Below, in pieces: positions 27,352-35,912 of a stretch of 64,000 nt of DNA. The stretch spans positions 1,987,362 through 2,051,361 of the forward strand of contig CP075364.1 in NCBI GenBank assembly GCA_019454105.1, read 5' to 3'. The translations under genes were made by a program, and so were the position numbers. Positions within the stretch are counted from its first letter, which is position 1; every line of letters begins with the position of its first letter. The notes below the pieces were generated by a model that saw only the letters and a list, made by a program, of their open reading frames with translations, searched no databases and was not told where the DNA came from. The stretch comes from Fimbriimonadaceae bacterium. Its GTDB lineage: Bacteria; Armatimonadota; Fimbriimonadia; Fimbriimonadales; Fimbriimonadaceae.

Positions 27352-27559
27352 GTTTCCCGTTGGGCCTGCATCTGCCCCTTTCGTATCGAGTTCCTGATGT
27401 GTAACCGCTGAACTGATTTGGCTCAGCGCATGACGATGGACCGACGCACCTTTGCTTGAAGCATAGGCGTTCACAGCAGTCTCCGTTGTACGTGTTGCAG
27501 CAATCCCAGATGTTGTCATACACGGAACTGCAAGGATACGCGCAGTTCAGGCTCAGCAT
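27329..27559 (-). CDS. Cysteine-rich small protein (may be the mature part of a frameshifted secreted protein)
   Basis: From the ATG at 27559 it encodes about 76 residues with ten Cys, eight within the first 40 (NCAYPC, WDCCNTYNGDCCERLC, QRC, SSC), as in disulfide-stabilised secreted peptides. It has no signal peptide of its own. The upstream ORF (27553-27702) ends in another frame with a perfect signal/TM segment, and its stop overlaps this start (ATGCTGA). Either the two are coupled separate genes or a -1 shift joins signal and Cys-rich domain. The family is unknown. Confidence 0.5.
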   Translation of the reverse strand: MLSLNCAYPCSSVYDNIWDCCNTYNGDCCERLCFKQRCVGPSSCAEPNQFSGYTSGTRYERGRCRPNGKRDPNIPA

Positions 27560-27702
27560 TGCCGGCAAGGTTGCGACTCAGGAGCGGACGCCGGGGCAAC
27601 CGCACTGATGGCGACCACGATCACCGTCAGCAAAACCAGGAGAACGTCAAGGTTCCAACTGCTTCTAGGTCGTTGGGTTGTTGGTAGCTCTATGTTGTTC
27701 AT
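27553..27702 (-). CDS. Short ORF with signal/TM segment preceding the Cys-rich ORF
   Basis: A 49-residue ORF from the ATG at 27702. It has a polar lead (MNNIELPTTQRPRSSWN), a hydrophobic helix (LDVLLVLLTVIVVAISAVA) and a cleavage-like ASA-PES, and ends PCRQC. It reads like a signal peptide without its protein, and the Cys-rich ORF lies next in the -1 frame. A longer frame to 27762 is possible but unsupported. Confidence 0.45.
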   Translation of the reverse strand: MNNIELPTTQRPRSSWNLDVLLVLLTVIVVAISAVAPASAPESQPCRQC

Positions 27703-27767
27703 GATCTTTTCTGCGGATTGGAATGCTTGTACGTCAAGTTGAAGATCAAGCAAGCGCCTCACGAGTC

Positions 27768-28364
27768 TTAGAGCCCTTTAGAGAACAGGAAGTGCCTGTA
27801 GTCATGGGGATCTCTACCCTTGAACACCGATCCGTCGGAGCGTAGGTGGATTCTGAAAGGTGTTGCAAGCTTGGGATCGATATCGCTCTCACTAGCAGCG
27901 TAAACTAACTCGTCGTGGATCGTGCACGTCGCAAGCGCTTGTTGAGGACCTAAAATCTCCTCCATCGTACGCTCGTCGGCTGGCGGCTCAAAAGTCCTAG
28001 GTAGTGGAGACGATAAGGAAGCAGGGCAGGAATTAAACTTAAGCACATAAGTGGAGAAGAAGCGGGCTTTGATTGCTGGGGGTGCGGTCGGACAGTGCAG
28101 ACAGGCACGGTTATTCAGGTAAGGGAGAATGCTGCCGCCGCAGGTGAAGCAGACCGCTCCAGCCGCAAGGGCTCCGCTCGGACTGCCCGCGTCGGCACAG
28201 TACAGGGCGAGAGCAGCATAGATCTGCTTTAGGTTCTGCATGCAGTTCGCCTGGCGGGCTGACTCTCGCGGCCCAGGAGTCAACGCGAAAATCAGTCCTG
28301 CCACCACAAGCAAGATCGAGACGGCGACCAGTAATTCGGTCAAGGTCACTCCACGGCGCGGCAC
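27768..28364 (-). CDS. Pseudopilin-like protein with type IV prepilin leader
   Basis: About 198 residues from the GTG at 28364, which is seven nt after AGAGAGG. The N-terminus PRRGVTLTELLVAVSILLVV is a class III prepilin signal, cut after Gly with Glu at +5. It is followed by the CMQNLKQIYAALALY segment common in G/H-type pseudopilins of this kind of bacterium. Two CxxC pairs (CFTC, CLHC) may bind metal or form disulfides. It would be handled by a prepilin peptidase and a type II/IV machine; two GspF-type genes occur at 56-58.6 kb. Confidence 0.75.
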   Translation of the reverse strand: MPRRGVTLTELLVAVSILLVVAGLIFALTPGPRESARQANCMQNLKQIYAALALYCADAGSPSGALAAGAVCFTCGGSILPYLNNRACLHCPTAPPAIKARFFSTYVLKFNSCPASLSSPLPRTFEPPADERTMEEILGPQQALATCTIHDELVYAASESDIDPKLATPFRIHLRSDGSVFKGRDPHDYRHFLFSKGL

Positions 28365-28537
28365 TGCGACACCTCTCTCTCCACAAGACGACCACCCATG
28401 AAGACAAGTCCCCGGACGCCGCCTGGCTCGCGGCTCAGCGCGAACGTCCAAACAAGCATAGCGGCACAGAGGGCGACGACCACTACGTTTGGAGCCATGT
28501 GGCGAAACCGGATCTGCCTATGATATTCACCCCTCAT
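28346..28537 (-). CDS. Possible small membrane protein
   Basis: A 63-residue ORF with one hydrophobic segment (PNVVVVALCAAMLVWTFAL) ending 19 nt inside the pseudopilin gene. It could be a real first gene of the pseudopilin unit or chance. GAGGGG lies just downstream of the first ATG, so an internal start is not ruled out. Confidence 0.35.
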   Translation of the reverse strand: MRGEYHRQIRFRHMAPNVVVVALCAAMLVWTFALSREPGGVRGLVFMGGRLVEREVSQCRAVE

Positions 28538-28558
28538 GACCCGTAGTGTACGTCAACT

Positions 28559-28569
28559 CCCCCCCCCCC
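28559..28569. repeat. Run of eleven C
   Basis: A homopolymer of 11 C (11 G on the minus strand), 22 nt upstream of the small membrane ORF and next to a TTGACG sequence on that strand. Such runs are prone to slippage and to assembly error. Confidence 0.9.
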
Positions 28570-28596
28570 GGACAGAGCCAGTAACAATATTTGTTA

Positions 28597-30768
28597 TTAT
28601 CCGCCCACCTCCACCGCCGCGTTGACCTGCGACTGGGTCTCGACCAGCTTCTTAAAAGTCCCGTTATTAGCCATGAGTTCGTCGTGCGTGCCCATCTCGC
28701 TGATCTCTCCCCTCTCCAGAACGATGAGCCGGTCGGCGTTGCGCAGGGTCGAGAGGCGGTGGGCGATGGCGAAGGTCGTCCGCCCGCTCACGAGCCGCCC
28801 GATCGCCTCCTGGATCTCCTTCTCTGTCTCGACGTCCACACTCGAGGTCGCCTCGTCAAGGATGAGGATCCGCGGGTCGTGGAGGATGGCCCGGGCGATG
28901 CTGACGCGCTGACGCTCGCCGCCGCTCAGCCTGCCGCCCCGCTCGCCCACGATAGTGTCGTAGCCATCTGGCTTGGCAAGGATGAAGTCGTGGGCGTTGG
29001 CCGCCTTGGCCGCAACCATGATCTCGTCGAACGTCGCGCCAGGCTTGCCGTAGGCGATGTTCTCCGAGATCGTGCCGTTGAAGAGGAACGGCTCTTGGAG
29101 CACGATGCCGATCTGCTGGCGGAAGTCGGCAAGATCGAGCTCGCGATAATCGCGGCCGTCGATCCGGATCGTGCCTTGGTCAGGCTCGTAGAACCTCGCG
29201 ATCAGGTTGATGGTCGTCGACTTGCCAGCACCCGAGTGACCGACGAGCCCGATCATCTCGCCCGGAGCGACCGTGAACGAGACGCCCTTGAGCACTGGGT
29301 TTGACTTGTCGTAGCCGAAGCGAACACCGTCGAAAGCGACCTCGCCGACGACCTCAGCCTTGGCACCCTCAGTGCGGCTTTCGGGGGCCATGTCGAGCAC
29401 CTCGAAGACACGCTCAGCCCCCGCCATCGCCCGGCTGAACCAGTTGTTGACCTGGGCGAACCACTGGAGCGGCCCATAGACGAGCCCGAGGAAGCTGTTC
29501 ACCATGATGAACTGACCCAGGGTGAGTTGCTTGTCGAGCACGAGCCAGCCGCCAAACGTCCAGTGGATGAGCGTCCCGCAGAGCACGAAGAAGGTCATCA
29601 TGCCGAACTGGGTGTTCCACGTCTGCTCGGCCCGCATCGCCGCGTCGCGCCACTCGTGGTTGCGCTTGAGGAACCGGGCGTACTCGTGGTCCTCCTTGAC
29701 AAACGCCTTGACCACCCGGATGCCGCTGAGCGACTCGTTAAGGTGCATGTGCACACGGGCCATCTTCTGGCTCACGCGGTGGAACATGTTGCTGAGAGGC
29801 TTCCAAACCTGCACGTTCAGCGCGGCCACGACCGGAATCGGGGCCAGGATCGCGAGGGCCAGCAGCCAATTGGTCCAGAACAGGAAGCCCATCACCCCGA
29901 AGAGCATGAGGGCGTTGATGAAGAAGAACGGCAGGCCGTCGACCAGGAAGAACCAAAGCCGCTCGGTATCGTTGGTCACGCGGCTGGCGATGGCACCGAC
30001 CGGTCGCTTGTCGAAATAGCGCATGCCGAGGAACTCGACCGCGCGGTAGACCTTGCTCCGAAGATCGGCGCTGATGCTGGCGGCGAGGAAGGCGTTCGTC
30101 CGGCCGATAACGATCTGTAGCCCGGCGCTGCAGAACGCGACCGCCAACCACAGCCCGCACCACCCGAAGAGGGCCGAGGCGGCGAAGTTGTTGATCGTGA
30201 TGCCATCGATGAGCTGCTTTTGGATGAGCGGCGGGACAAGGTTGAGGCCGGTGCTGGCGACCGAGGCGGCCACCAGCAAGTAGGCCCGGCCCCGGTAAGG
30301 CCCGAGATAGGCGGCGATCCGCAAGAGGGTTCGGCCCCGGTGGATGCAGCTTGGGCAGACACCGTCCTTCTCGGGCAGGAGCCTGCCGCACTTGGCGCAC
30401 CGGGTCTTCTCCGGAAAGAGGTTGATCTCAAGGGGCTTGCCCTCGGCGAGCTGCTCGATACCCCGGGCCGCCTCGCTGAATTGGTGGGCGCTGCTGAGGG
30501 AGTAGGTGACGGCCGGGATCTCCTCGCCCTTCTTGGTGCGCAGGAGCAGCCTGCCGCCGCTCACGAGGGGCTCGTGGCGGGCGGTGGCGAGCTCGGCGAT
30601 GGGGACGCGCAGGAGCGGTGCCCCTCCAGGGCCGAGCACGAGCACCTCGGTCGGGGTCACGATGAGCTTGCGAGCCCCGAAACGGGCGTCTTCGGTCAGG
30701 TCGGCGTCCAGCTCGATGAGCTCGGCCGGGGATATCAAGGGGTCTTGCGTCTCTTCTTGGGTCAGCAT
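28597..30768 (-). CDS. Fused ABC exporter with N-terminal PH-like domain and zinc ribbon
   Basis: About 723 residues from the ATG at 30768. Residues 20-110 form a beta-rich domain resembling the DUF1854-partner transporters. C124, C127, C138 and C141 form a CxxC/CxxC zinc ribbon. Then comes a six-helix exporter domain (about 160-450) and an NBD with GHSGAGKST, LSGGERQR and ILILDEATS. This architecture matches the ABC transporter normally encoded next to DUF1854. The substrate is unknown; cyanophycin-linked context in other bacteria is established, but no cyanophycin gene is seen here. Confidence 0.93.
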   Translation of the reverse strand: MLTQEETQDPLISPAELIELDADLTEDARFGARKLIVTPTEVLVLGPGGAPLLRVPIAELATARHEPLVSGGRLLLRTKKGEEIPAVTYSLSSAHQFSEAARGIEQLAEGKPLEINLFPEKTRCAKCGRLLPEKDGVCPSCIHRGRTLLRIAAYLGPYRGRAYLLVAASVASTGLNLVPPLIQKQLIDGITINNFAASALFGWCGLWLAVAFCSAGLQIVIGRTNAFLAASISADLRSKVYRAVEFLGMRYFDKRPVGAIASRVTNDTERLWFFLVDGLPFFFINALMLFGVMGFLFWTNWLLALAILAPIPVVAALNVQVWKPLSNMFHRVSQKMARVHMHLNESLSGIRVVKAFVKEDHEYARFLKRNHEWRDAAMRAEQTWNTQFGMMTFFVLCGTLIHWTFGGWLVLDKQLTLGQFIMVNSFLGLVYGPLQWFAQVNNWFSRAMAGAERVFEVLDMAPESRTEGAKAEVVGEVAFDGVRFGYDKSNPVLKGVSFTVAPGEMIGLVGHSGAGKSTTINLIARFYEPDQGTIRIDGRDYRELDLADFRQQIGIVLQEPFLFNGTISENIAYGKPGATFDEIMVAAKAANAHDFILAKPDGYDTIVGERGGRLSGGERQRVSIARAILHDPRILILDEATSSVDVETEKEIQEAIGRLVSGRTTFAIAHRLSTLRNADRLIVLERGEISEMGTHDELMANNGTFKKLVETQSQVNAAVEVGG

Positions 30769-30862
30769 GAAGCACAACGGGCACAATGGGGCCCTGTCAG
30801 GTCGGTCGCGATGAAGGAGACAGCTGCGGTGCTGTCAGGGAGAGCCAGGGCGGCGGCTCAAG

Positions 30863-31155
30863 TCAAAGGCGGATCAGGGGGAGGAGCTTCATATTGGGGG
30901 GTGACCTCCGAAGAATGAAGGATACCCGCCCCGGAGCCCCCTCCGGGACCGGGCCTCCGGAGCAAGCCGAGAAGCCGGCCTTGCCCTCCCCGTCGGAGTA
31001 CCCCCCCTCCGTCCAGCGGTATGAACTCCCATTCGAACGATTCGGCCTCGAAAGGTCTGAAGCATGCGGCGAAGAGCTGGGTCGACACGCGCCGCCGTCC
31101 ATCCAGCGACGACCAGCGACGCGAGCGCGAGCACTCTCCTCTGAATTGAGTTCAC
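30863..31155 (-). pseudogene. Possible frameshifted small secreted-protein gene
   Basis: The gap 30787-31261 has no intact recognisable gene. A GTG at 31155 with AGGAG five nt upstream begins a good signal peptide (NSIQRRVLALASLVVAGWTAA). Coding-like sequence then continues in a second frame (FRPFEAESFEWEFIPLDGG). After a C7/G7 run at 31001-31007 it passes to a third frame (GYSDGEGKAGFSACSGG) that ends at 30863. This fits one gene broken by two shifts, or sequencing errors in homopolymers. It is weakly supported. Confidence 0.3.
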
Positions 31156-31261
31156 CTTCTCTCCTGGATAAGGGGCTTCCCTGGAAAATGACGCCCCTGG
31201 GCCAGCTCCATTCGCGCATTGGCAGCCAAAGCTCTTCAGCTCGACGGCGTCCAGACAGGCA

Positions 31262-32740
31262 TCAGGCCAGTCCGTCCCGAACCAGCCGCTCTTCGACGAG
31301 CTCGGACGAAATGAGGACCATCGGCAGGCCGTTGCCGGGCTGGGTGCTGGCCCCGACATAGTAGAGGCCGGGGGCGGCGTCTCGGTTCGAGGGACGGAAG
31401 AAGGCGGACTGCCAGAAGTCGTGGCTGAGCCCGAAAGCGGCCCCCCGGCTGAGGTTGAGGTCGGCGGCCCATTCGCGGGGGCCGTAGGTGCGGAGGGCGA
31501 GGACCCGGTCAGGGTCGAACCCGCCCGCGTCGCACAGGCGGCCTTGGACGTAGCCCAGCATTTTCTGCTCGTCCGCTAGGGTCAATGGGGCATCAAGGTT
31601 CGGGCACGGCACAAGGATATAGAGGTTGCTCCGGCCCGCCGGGGCGAGGTTGGGCTCGGTCTTGGAGCTCACGCAGGCATAGAAGGCGGGGGCATCGGGC
31701 ACGCTGAGCGGCTCATGGAAGATCGCATCGAGGTTGCCTTTGAATTCGGGGCCGAAGAAGACGTTGTGGTGCCGCAGCCCAGGAAGCTCCCCGTCATAGT
31801 CCATATAGGCCATGAAAGCAGAGCAGGAATGTCGCAAGTCGGGGGCTGGCTTGGCGAGGGGCAGTCGTCGGGGCCCCCGGCTTTGGCCCTCTAGGAGTCG
31901 GTCGACAGCATAGGGCAGGTCGGCGTTAAGGACGACGGCGTCGGCCCGCAGTGTCTCGCCGGTCTCAAGTGTGACGGTTGTCCCGTCCACCGCCCTGACC
32001 GGAGTGTTCAACCGGATGGTGGCCCCACGGCCCTCTGCGAGGCGCGCGACGGCGCGGGGGACCTCCGCCATCCCGCCCATCGGATACCAGATCCCCTCGC
32101 CGTATTCCATGTAGGTGAGCACGGCATAGACCCATGGGGCGTCGAACGGGCTCAGCCCTAAGTACATGGTCTGGAAGGTGAAGAGCATCCGGAGCCGCTC
32201 GTCCTGAACATAGCGGGCAGCGCGGCGGGCGAGGTTCTCCACCATATGGTGGCGAGCGACGAGAGCAAGGCTTTTGGGAGAAGCGAAGTCGCCCAATCCG
32301 TCAAAGTTCTTGCGCACGAAGTTGGGGACGGCGTCGCGGTAGAGGGCTTCAAGGTCAATGAGGAGCCGGCGGTAGCCGGCCTCGTCCCCAGTCCCGGCGA
32401 GGGCGCGCACCCTGGCCGCCATCTCGTCGCGCCGGACGGTTCCCTCGATCTGCGAGCCGTCGGCGAAGAAGACCCGGTAGAGCGGGTCGCAAAGCCGGAC
32501 GTCCAGGTGGTCCTCCATCCGTTCGCCCACGTCAGCAAAGAGCTTGCGGAACGGGTCGAGCATCATCATGAGCGTGGGCCCGGCGTCGAACTGGCACCCG
32601 CCGACCTGCACGCTCTTGGCGCGGCCGCCGACCTCGCAAGTCTTCTCAAGCACCGTGACCTCGTGTCCGCGGTGCGCCAGCCGTAGGGCAGTCGCCAAAC
32701 CACCCAGTCCCGCGCCGACCACGATGAAGCGCTTCGCCAT
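31262..32740 (-). CDS. crtI: Phytoene desaturase (CrtI family)
   Basis: A 492-residue FAD-dependent carotene desaturase/isomerase that introduces double bonds into phytoene. The dinucleotide-binding start is VVGAGLGGLATALRLAHRGHE (in parts), followed by EKTCEVGGRA. The FAD C-terminal signature is LYYVGASTQPGNGLPMVL. It lies 43 nt downstream of a carotenoid biosynthesis membrane protein. No phytoene synthase gene is in the window. Confidence 0.94.
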   Translation of the reverse strand: MAKRFIVVGAGLGGLATALRLAHRGHEVTVLEKTCEVGGRAKSVQVGGCQFDAGPTLMMMLDPFRKLFADVGERMEDHLDVRLCDPLYRVFFADGSQIEGTVRRDEMAARVRALAGTGDEAGYRRLLIDLEALYRDAVPNFVRKNFDGLGDFASPKSLALVARHHMVENLARRAARYVQDERLRMLFTFQTMYLGLSPFDAPWVYAVLTYMEYGEGIWYPMGGMAEVPRAVARLAEGRGATIRLNTPVRAVDGTTVTLETGETLRADAVVLNADLPYAVDRLLEGQSRGPRRLPLAKPAPDLRHSCSAFMAYMDYDGELPGLRHHNVFFGPEFKGNLDAIFHEPLSVPDAPAFYACVSSKTEPNLAPAGRSNLYILVPCPNLDAPLTLADEQKMLGYVQGRLCDAGGFDPDRVLALRTYGPREWAADLNLSRGAAFGLSHDFWQSAFFRPSNRDAAPGLYYVGASTQPGNGLPMVLISSELVEERLVRDGLA

Positions 32741-32783
32741 CCTGCCGGTGTCTACCTCCGGCTGAGCCGGGTCGTCTCGCCGG

Positions 32784-33473
32784 TCACCCTCTCACCAGGC
32801 CGAGCAGCACCATGAAGACGGTGTGGCCGACAAGGACTATGACGGGCTCGGGTCGGGCCTCGGGGTCGGGTCGGGCCCAGAGGAGCAGGGCCCCGGCGAG
32901 TCCAGCCACGAACCACCAACCGAAGAAATTGGCAAGCGGAACACCCCCCGGGAGCGGGCCCCCGTCGAGCCATCGCCAATAGCCGAGGGAGTGGACGGTG
33001 GTCGGCTCCATGGCCAGGTCGGCGAGGGCGGCGAGCAGCCCGCCCAACGCTACTGCGGCCCACCCCATGACCCAGCGACGGGCGACCAGTACGGCGGCCC
33101 AGCTGAGCATGAGCCAAGCAAACGGGAGTTGCAACGGGAACGGCCGACCTCCTGCGACCATCCCGACTGGCCACCACGCGTCGGTGTACTCATAGCGGCC
33201 AAAGGGGAACCCGGTGAGGAGTCCGACGACCTCGCTGCCCGAGCCGACCGCAAGCGAGACGGCCCCTGCCGCAAGCACCGGGCCATTGGGCCGGAGCGAG
33301 GCGATCACGGCCCAAGCTCCGAAGACGGTGACGCCGAGCCCGCAAAGCCTCGCCACCCAGACCGGCTCCTCAAACCCGGCCCGGACGAGTGCGCTCCCGA
33401 CCAGCGAGAACACGACGAGCGCGAGATAGGCCCGGCAGGGCCAGACAAGACCAGGCCGTAGGCCCGAGACCAT
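32784..33473 (-). CDS. Carotenoid biosynthesis membrane protein (CruF-like, PF04240)
   Basis: About 229 residues from the ATG at 33473, all hydrophobic helices. Conserved polar blocks are GSGSEVVGLLTGFPFGRYEYT (cited in two parts: GSGSEVVGLLTG and FGRYEY), LADLAMEP and VPLANFFGWW. The family includes gamma-carotene 1'-hydroxylase/hydratase enzymes (CruF), which fits the neighbouring crtI. A longer frame into the divergent dehydrogenase gene is not credible; GTG codons at 33479, 33506 and 33515 are possible starts. Confidence 0.86.
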   Translation of the reverse strand: MVSGLRPGLVWPCRAYLALVVFSLVGSALVRAGFEEPVWVARLCGLGVTVFGAWAVIASLRPNGPVLAAGAVSLAVGSGSEVVGLLTGFPFGRYEYTDAWWPVGMVAGGRPFPLQLPFAWLMLSWAAVLVARRWVMGWAAVALGGLLAALADLAMEPTTVHSLGYWRWLDGGPLPGGVPLANFFGWWFVAGLAGALLLWARPDPEARPEPVIVLVGHTVFMVLLGLVRG

Positions 33474-33521
33474 GCCCACAAAGCGGAAGTATGCCCGACC
33501 AGGTACCCTCTTCACGCGCCT

Positions 33522-34838
33522 ATGGCTCAACCCCAGGTTCTCGGGCCCTCCCTCCGCGACAAGATCAAGAACCGTACCGCGCTCGTCGGCGTCGTCGGGC
33601 TCGGCTATGTCGGCCTGCCGTTCGCGGTCGAAAAGGCGAAGGTCGGTTTCCGCGTGGTCGGAATCGAGCAGAACCCAGAGAGGGCGGCCAAAGTCAACCG
33701 GGGCCAAAACTATATCGGCGACGTGAAGGACGAAGAGCTGACCGAGGCGGTCTCTTCCGGGCTGATCGTGGCGGAGACCGGATTCGACCGCGTGCCGGAG
33801 TTGGACGTGATCGTGGTGTGCGTCCCGACCCCGCTTAACGAAAACCTCGCGCCGGACCTCCAGTATGTCGAGGGGGTCACCCGCGAGATCGCAGCCCGGC
33901 TACGGCCCGGGCAGCTGGTGTCGTTGGAATCGACAACCTACCCTGGCACCTGCGAGGAAGTGATGTTGCCGATCCTCGAATCGAGCGGACTCAAGGTGGA
34001 GGAGGACTTTTTCCTCGCCCATTCGCCAGAGCGGGTCGACCCCGGCAACCGTCGCTACACGACCAAGAACACCCACAAGGTCGTTGGCGGGGTAGGGCCG
34101 AAATCCCTGGAGGCGGCGGTCGCCTTCTATGACGAGACAATCCTCAACGTCGTGCCCGTGAGCAGCGCGAAGGCGGCCGAGTTGACCAAGGTCTTTGAGA
34201 ACACGTTCCGCGCGGTGAACATCGCGCTGGTCAACGAACTGACCCTGCTTTGTGACCGCATGGGGCTGAACGTTTGGGAGGTGCTTGAGGCGGCTTACAC
34301 CAAGCCGTTCGGAATCATGCCGTTCTATCCGGGTCCGGGGGTGGGCGGCCACTGCATCCCCCTCGATCCGCACTACTTGGAATGGAAGGCGCGGGAGTTG
34401 AACTTCACCACGCGGTTCATCGGGCTGGCCGGGGAGATCAACCGGCGGATGCCCGAGTTCGTGGTCGAAAAGGCGGCCCGTTGCCTCAACGGGGCGGGGC
34501 TCGCCCTGTCCCGCTCGCGGATCTTCGCCTTGGGGGCGGCTTACAAGCGGGACATCGACGATTGGCGGGAGTCGCCTGCGGTCGCGGTCATGCGGCTGCT
34601 GGTTGAACAAGGGGCGAAAGTGTCGTACCACGACCCGCACGTGCCGTCGTTCTCGGAGCACGGCTTGTCGTTGACGTCTTCGTCCTTGACGCCCGAAGCG
34701 CTGGAGGCGGCCGACCTGGTCGTTGTACTCACGGACCACACCGCGGTGGACTATGGGCTTGTGGCCGGCACCGCCCGACTGGCGCTCGACACGCGCAACG
34801 CGCTGAAGGGCCTCGGCGGCAACGTCGTGGCCTTGTGA
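33522..34838 (+). CDS. wbpA: Nucleotide-sugar 6-dehydrogenase (WbpA-like)
   Basis: A 438-residue NAD-dependent UDP-sugar dehydrogenase that oxidises a sugar C6 to the uronate. Rossmann motif VGLGYVGLP, VPTPLNE, ESTTYPGTCEEV, AHSPERVDPG and catalytic Cys278 in PGVGGHCIPLDP are present. The PERVDPGN form and the following wbpB- and wbpD-like genes point to UDP-GlcNAc (WbpA type) rather than UDP-glucose as substrate. This is a first step to a di-N-acetylated uronic acid for surface glycans. Confidence 0.93.
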   Translation: MAQPQVLGPSLRDKIKNRTALVGVVGLGYVGLPFAVEKAKVGFRVVGIEQNPERAAKVNRGQNYIGDVKDEELTEAVSSGLIVAETGFDRVPELDVIVVCVPTPLNENLAPDLQYVEGVTREIAARLRPGQLVSLESTTYPGTCEEVMLPILESSGLKVEEDFFLAHSPERVDPGNRRYTTKNTHKVVGGVGPKSLEAAVAFYDETILNVVPVSSAKAAELTKVFENTFRAVNIALVNELTLLCDRMGLNVWEVLEAAYTKPFGIMPFYPGPGVGGHCIPLDPHYLEWKARELNFTTRFIGLAGEINRRMPEFVVEKAARCLNGAGLALSRSRIFALGAAYKRDIDDWRESPAVAVMRLLVEQGAKVSYHDPHVPSFSEHGLSLTSSSLTPEALEAADLVVVLTDHTAVDYGLVAGTARLALDTRNALKGLGGNVVAL

Positions 34839-34959
34839 TCCGAATTCGGCCGCTGGGCGGACTTGCCAGACCGCGGGACGCGCGTCCGGTGACGCAGTGT
34901 CTCCATGAGGTGCCTCCAGCGGCCCGGCTGACCCCGAGCGGCTCGGGGATACTCCCGGC

Positions 34960-35892
34960 GTGCAGATCGGCGTCGTCGGGGCAGGGGCCTGGGGCAAGAA
35001 CATCGTCAACACGCTGGCCGAGCTCGGCCACCTCGCCGGGGTCGCCGAGCTCTCACCGGACCTCCGCGCCAAGACCGCCGAGGCGCACCCCGAGACTCCG
35101 GTCGTCGAGACGTTCGACCAATTGGCCAGCCTCGGCCTTGAGGCGGTCTGCATCGCGGCCCCGGCCGAGCACCACGCCCCCCTAGCCCGACAGGCGCTGG
35201 CCGCCGGGCTGCACGTCTTCGTCGAAAAGCCGATGACCCTGAGCGTGGCCGACGCCGAAGACCTCGTCGCGCGGGCTGACCAGGCCGACCGGCGCCTGAT
35301 GGTCGGCCACCTGCTCCTCTACCAGCCCGCCGTCCAGTTCATCAAGCGTGAGATCGAGGCGGGCCGAGTCGGGATCCTTTACTCCCTCAACCACGAGCGG
35401 CTGAACCTGGGCCGGGCGCGCAAGGTCGAGAACGTTCTCTGGAGCCTTGGGGTGCACGACGTCGCCGTTTGCCTCTACCTTGCCGGGTGTGGTGCCTACG
35501 AGGTCTCTATCTTCGGGCAAGACGTTCTCCAACCCGGCATCGATGACGACACGCGGCTGACAGTACAGTTAGCAAGCGGTGCCGTGGGCCACGTCCACAA
35601 CTCCTGGCTTTGGCCCGAACTGCGGCGCCGTCTGACCGTCATCGGCTCGAACGGGATGCTGGTCTACGACGAGGTGGCCCAAACGGTGACTTGGCACGAC
35701 AAAGGGATCAACCCCGACCTTACGAGCCGGGACGCCGGATCCGAAGTCGTATATGAAGGCGTGGGTAAGCCCCTTGCCCTTGAGATGGAGCACTTCATCG
35801 AGTGCTGCCAGACTGGCCGGACTCCGATCTCGGACGGGCGAAGCGGTCTGGAGGTCGTCCGGGTACTGGAGAGGGCTCGGCCGGTCAGGTAG
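34960..35892 (+). CDS. Gfo/Idh/MocA oxidoreductase (WbpB-like)
   Basis: A 310-residue oxidoreductase with N-terminal NAD site [11 protein letters not shown] and the [15 protein letters not shown] block of the family. It is placed between wbpA- and wbpD-like genes, so it probably oxidises C3 of the UDP-uronate, as WbpB does. GTG start at 34960. About 120 nt with no feature separate it from the dehydrogenase gene. Confidence 0.88.
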   Translation: MQIGVVGAGAWGKNIVNTLAELGHLAGVAELSPDLRAKTAEAHPETPVVETFDQLASLGLEAVCIAAPAEHHAPLARQALAAGLHVFVEKPMTLSVADAEDLVARADQADRRLMVGHLLLYQPAVQFIKREIEAGRVGILYSLNHERLNLGRARKVENVLWSLGVHDVAVCLYLAGCGAYEVSIFGQDVLQPGIDDDTRLTVQLASGAVGHVHNSWLWPELRRRLTVIGSNGMLVYDEVAQTVTWHDKGINPDLTSRDAGSEVVYEGVGKPLALEMEHFIECCQTGRTPISDGRSGLEVVRVLERARPVR

Positions 35893-35912
35893 AACGCGAA
35901 GTCCCGGTTCCC

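Noticed and set aside
32752-33177. Alternative 141-codon ORF inside the carotenoid membrane-protein gene
   Set aside because: It is an out-of-frame shadow with Arg/Pro-rich composition and no family match.
33474-33707. Extended start of the CruF-like gene
   Set aside because: It would overlap the divergent dehydrogenase gene by almost 190 nt, and the extra residues are not membrane-like or conserved.
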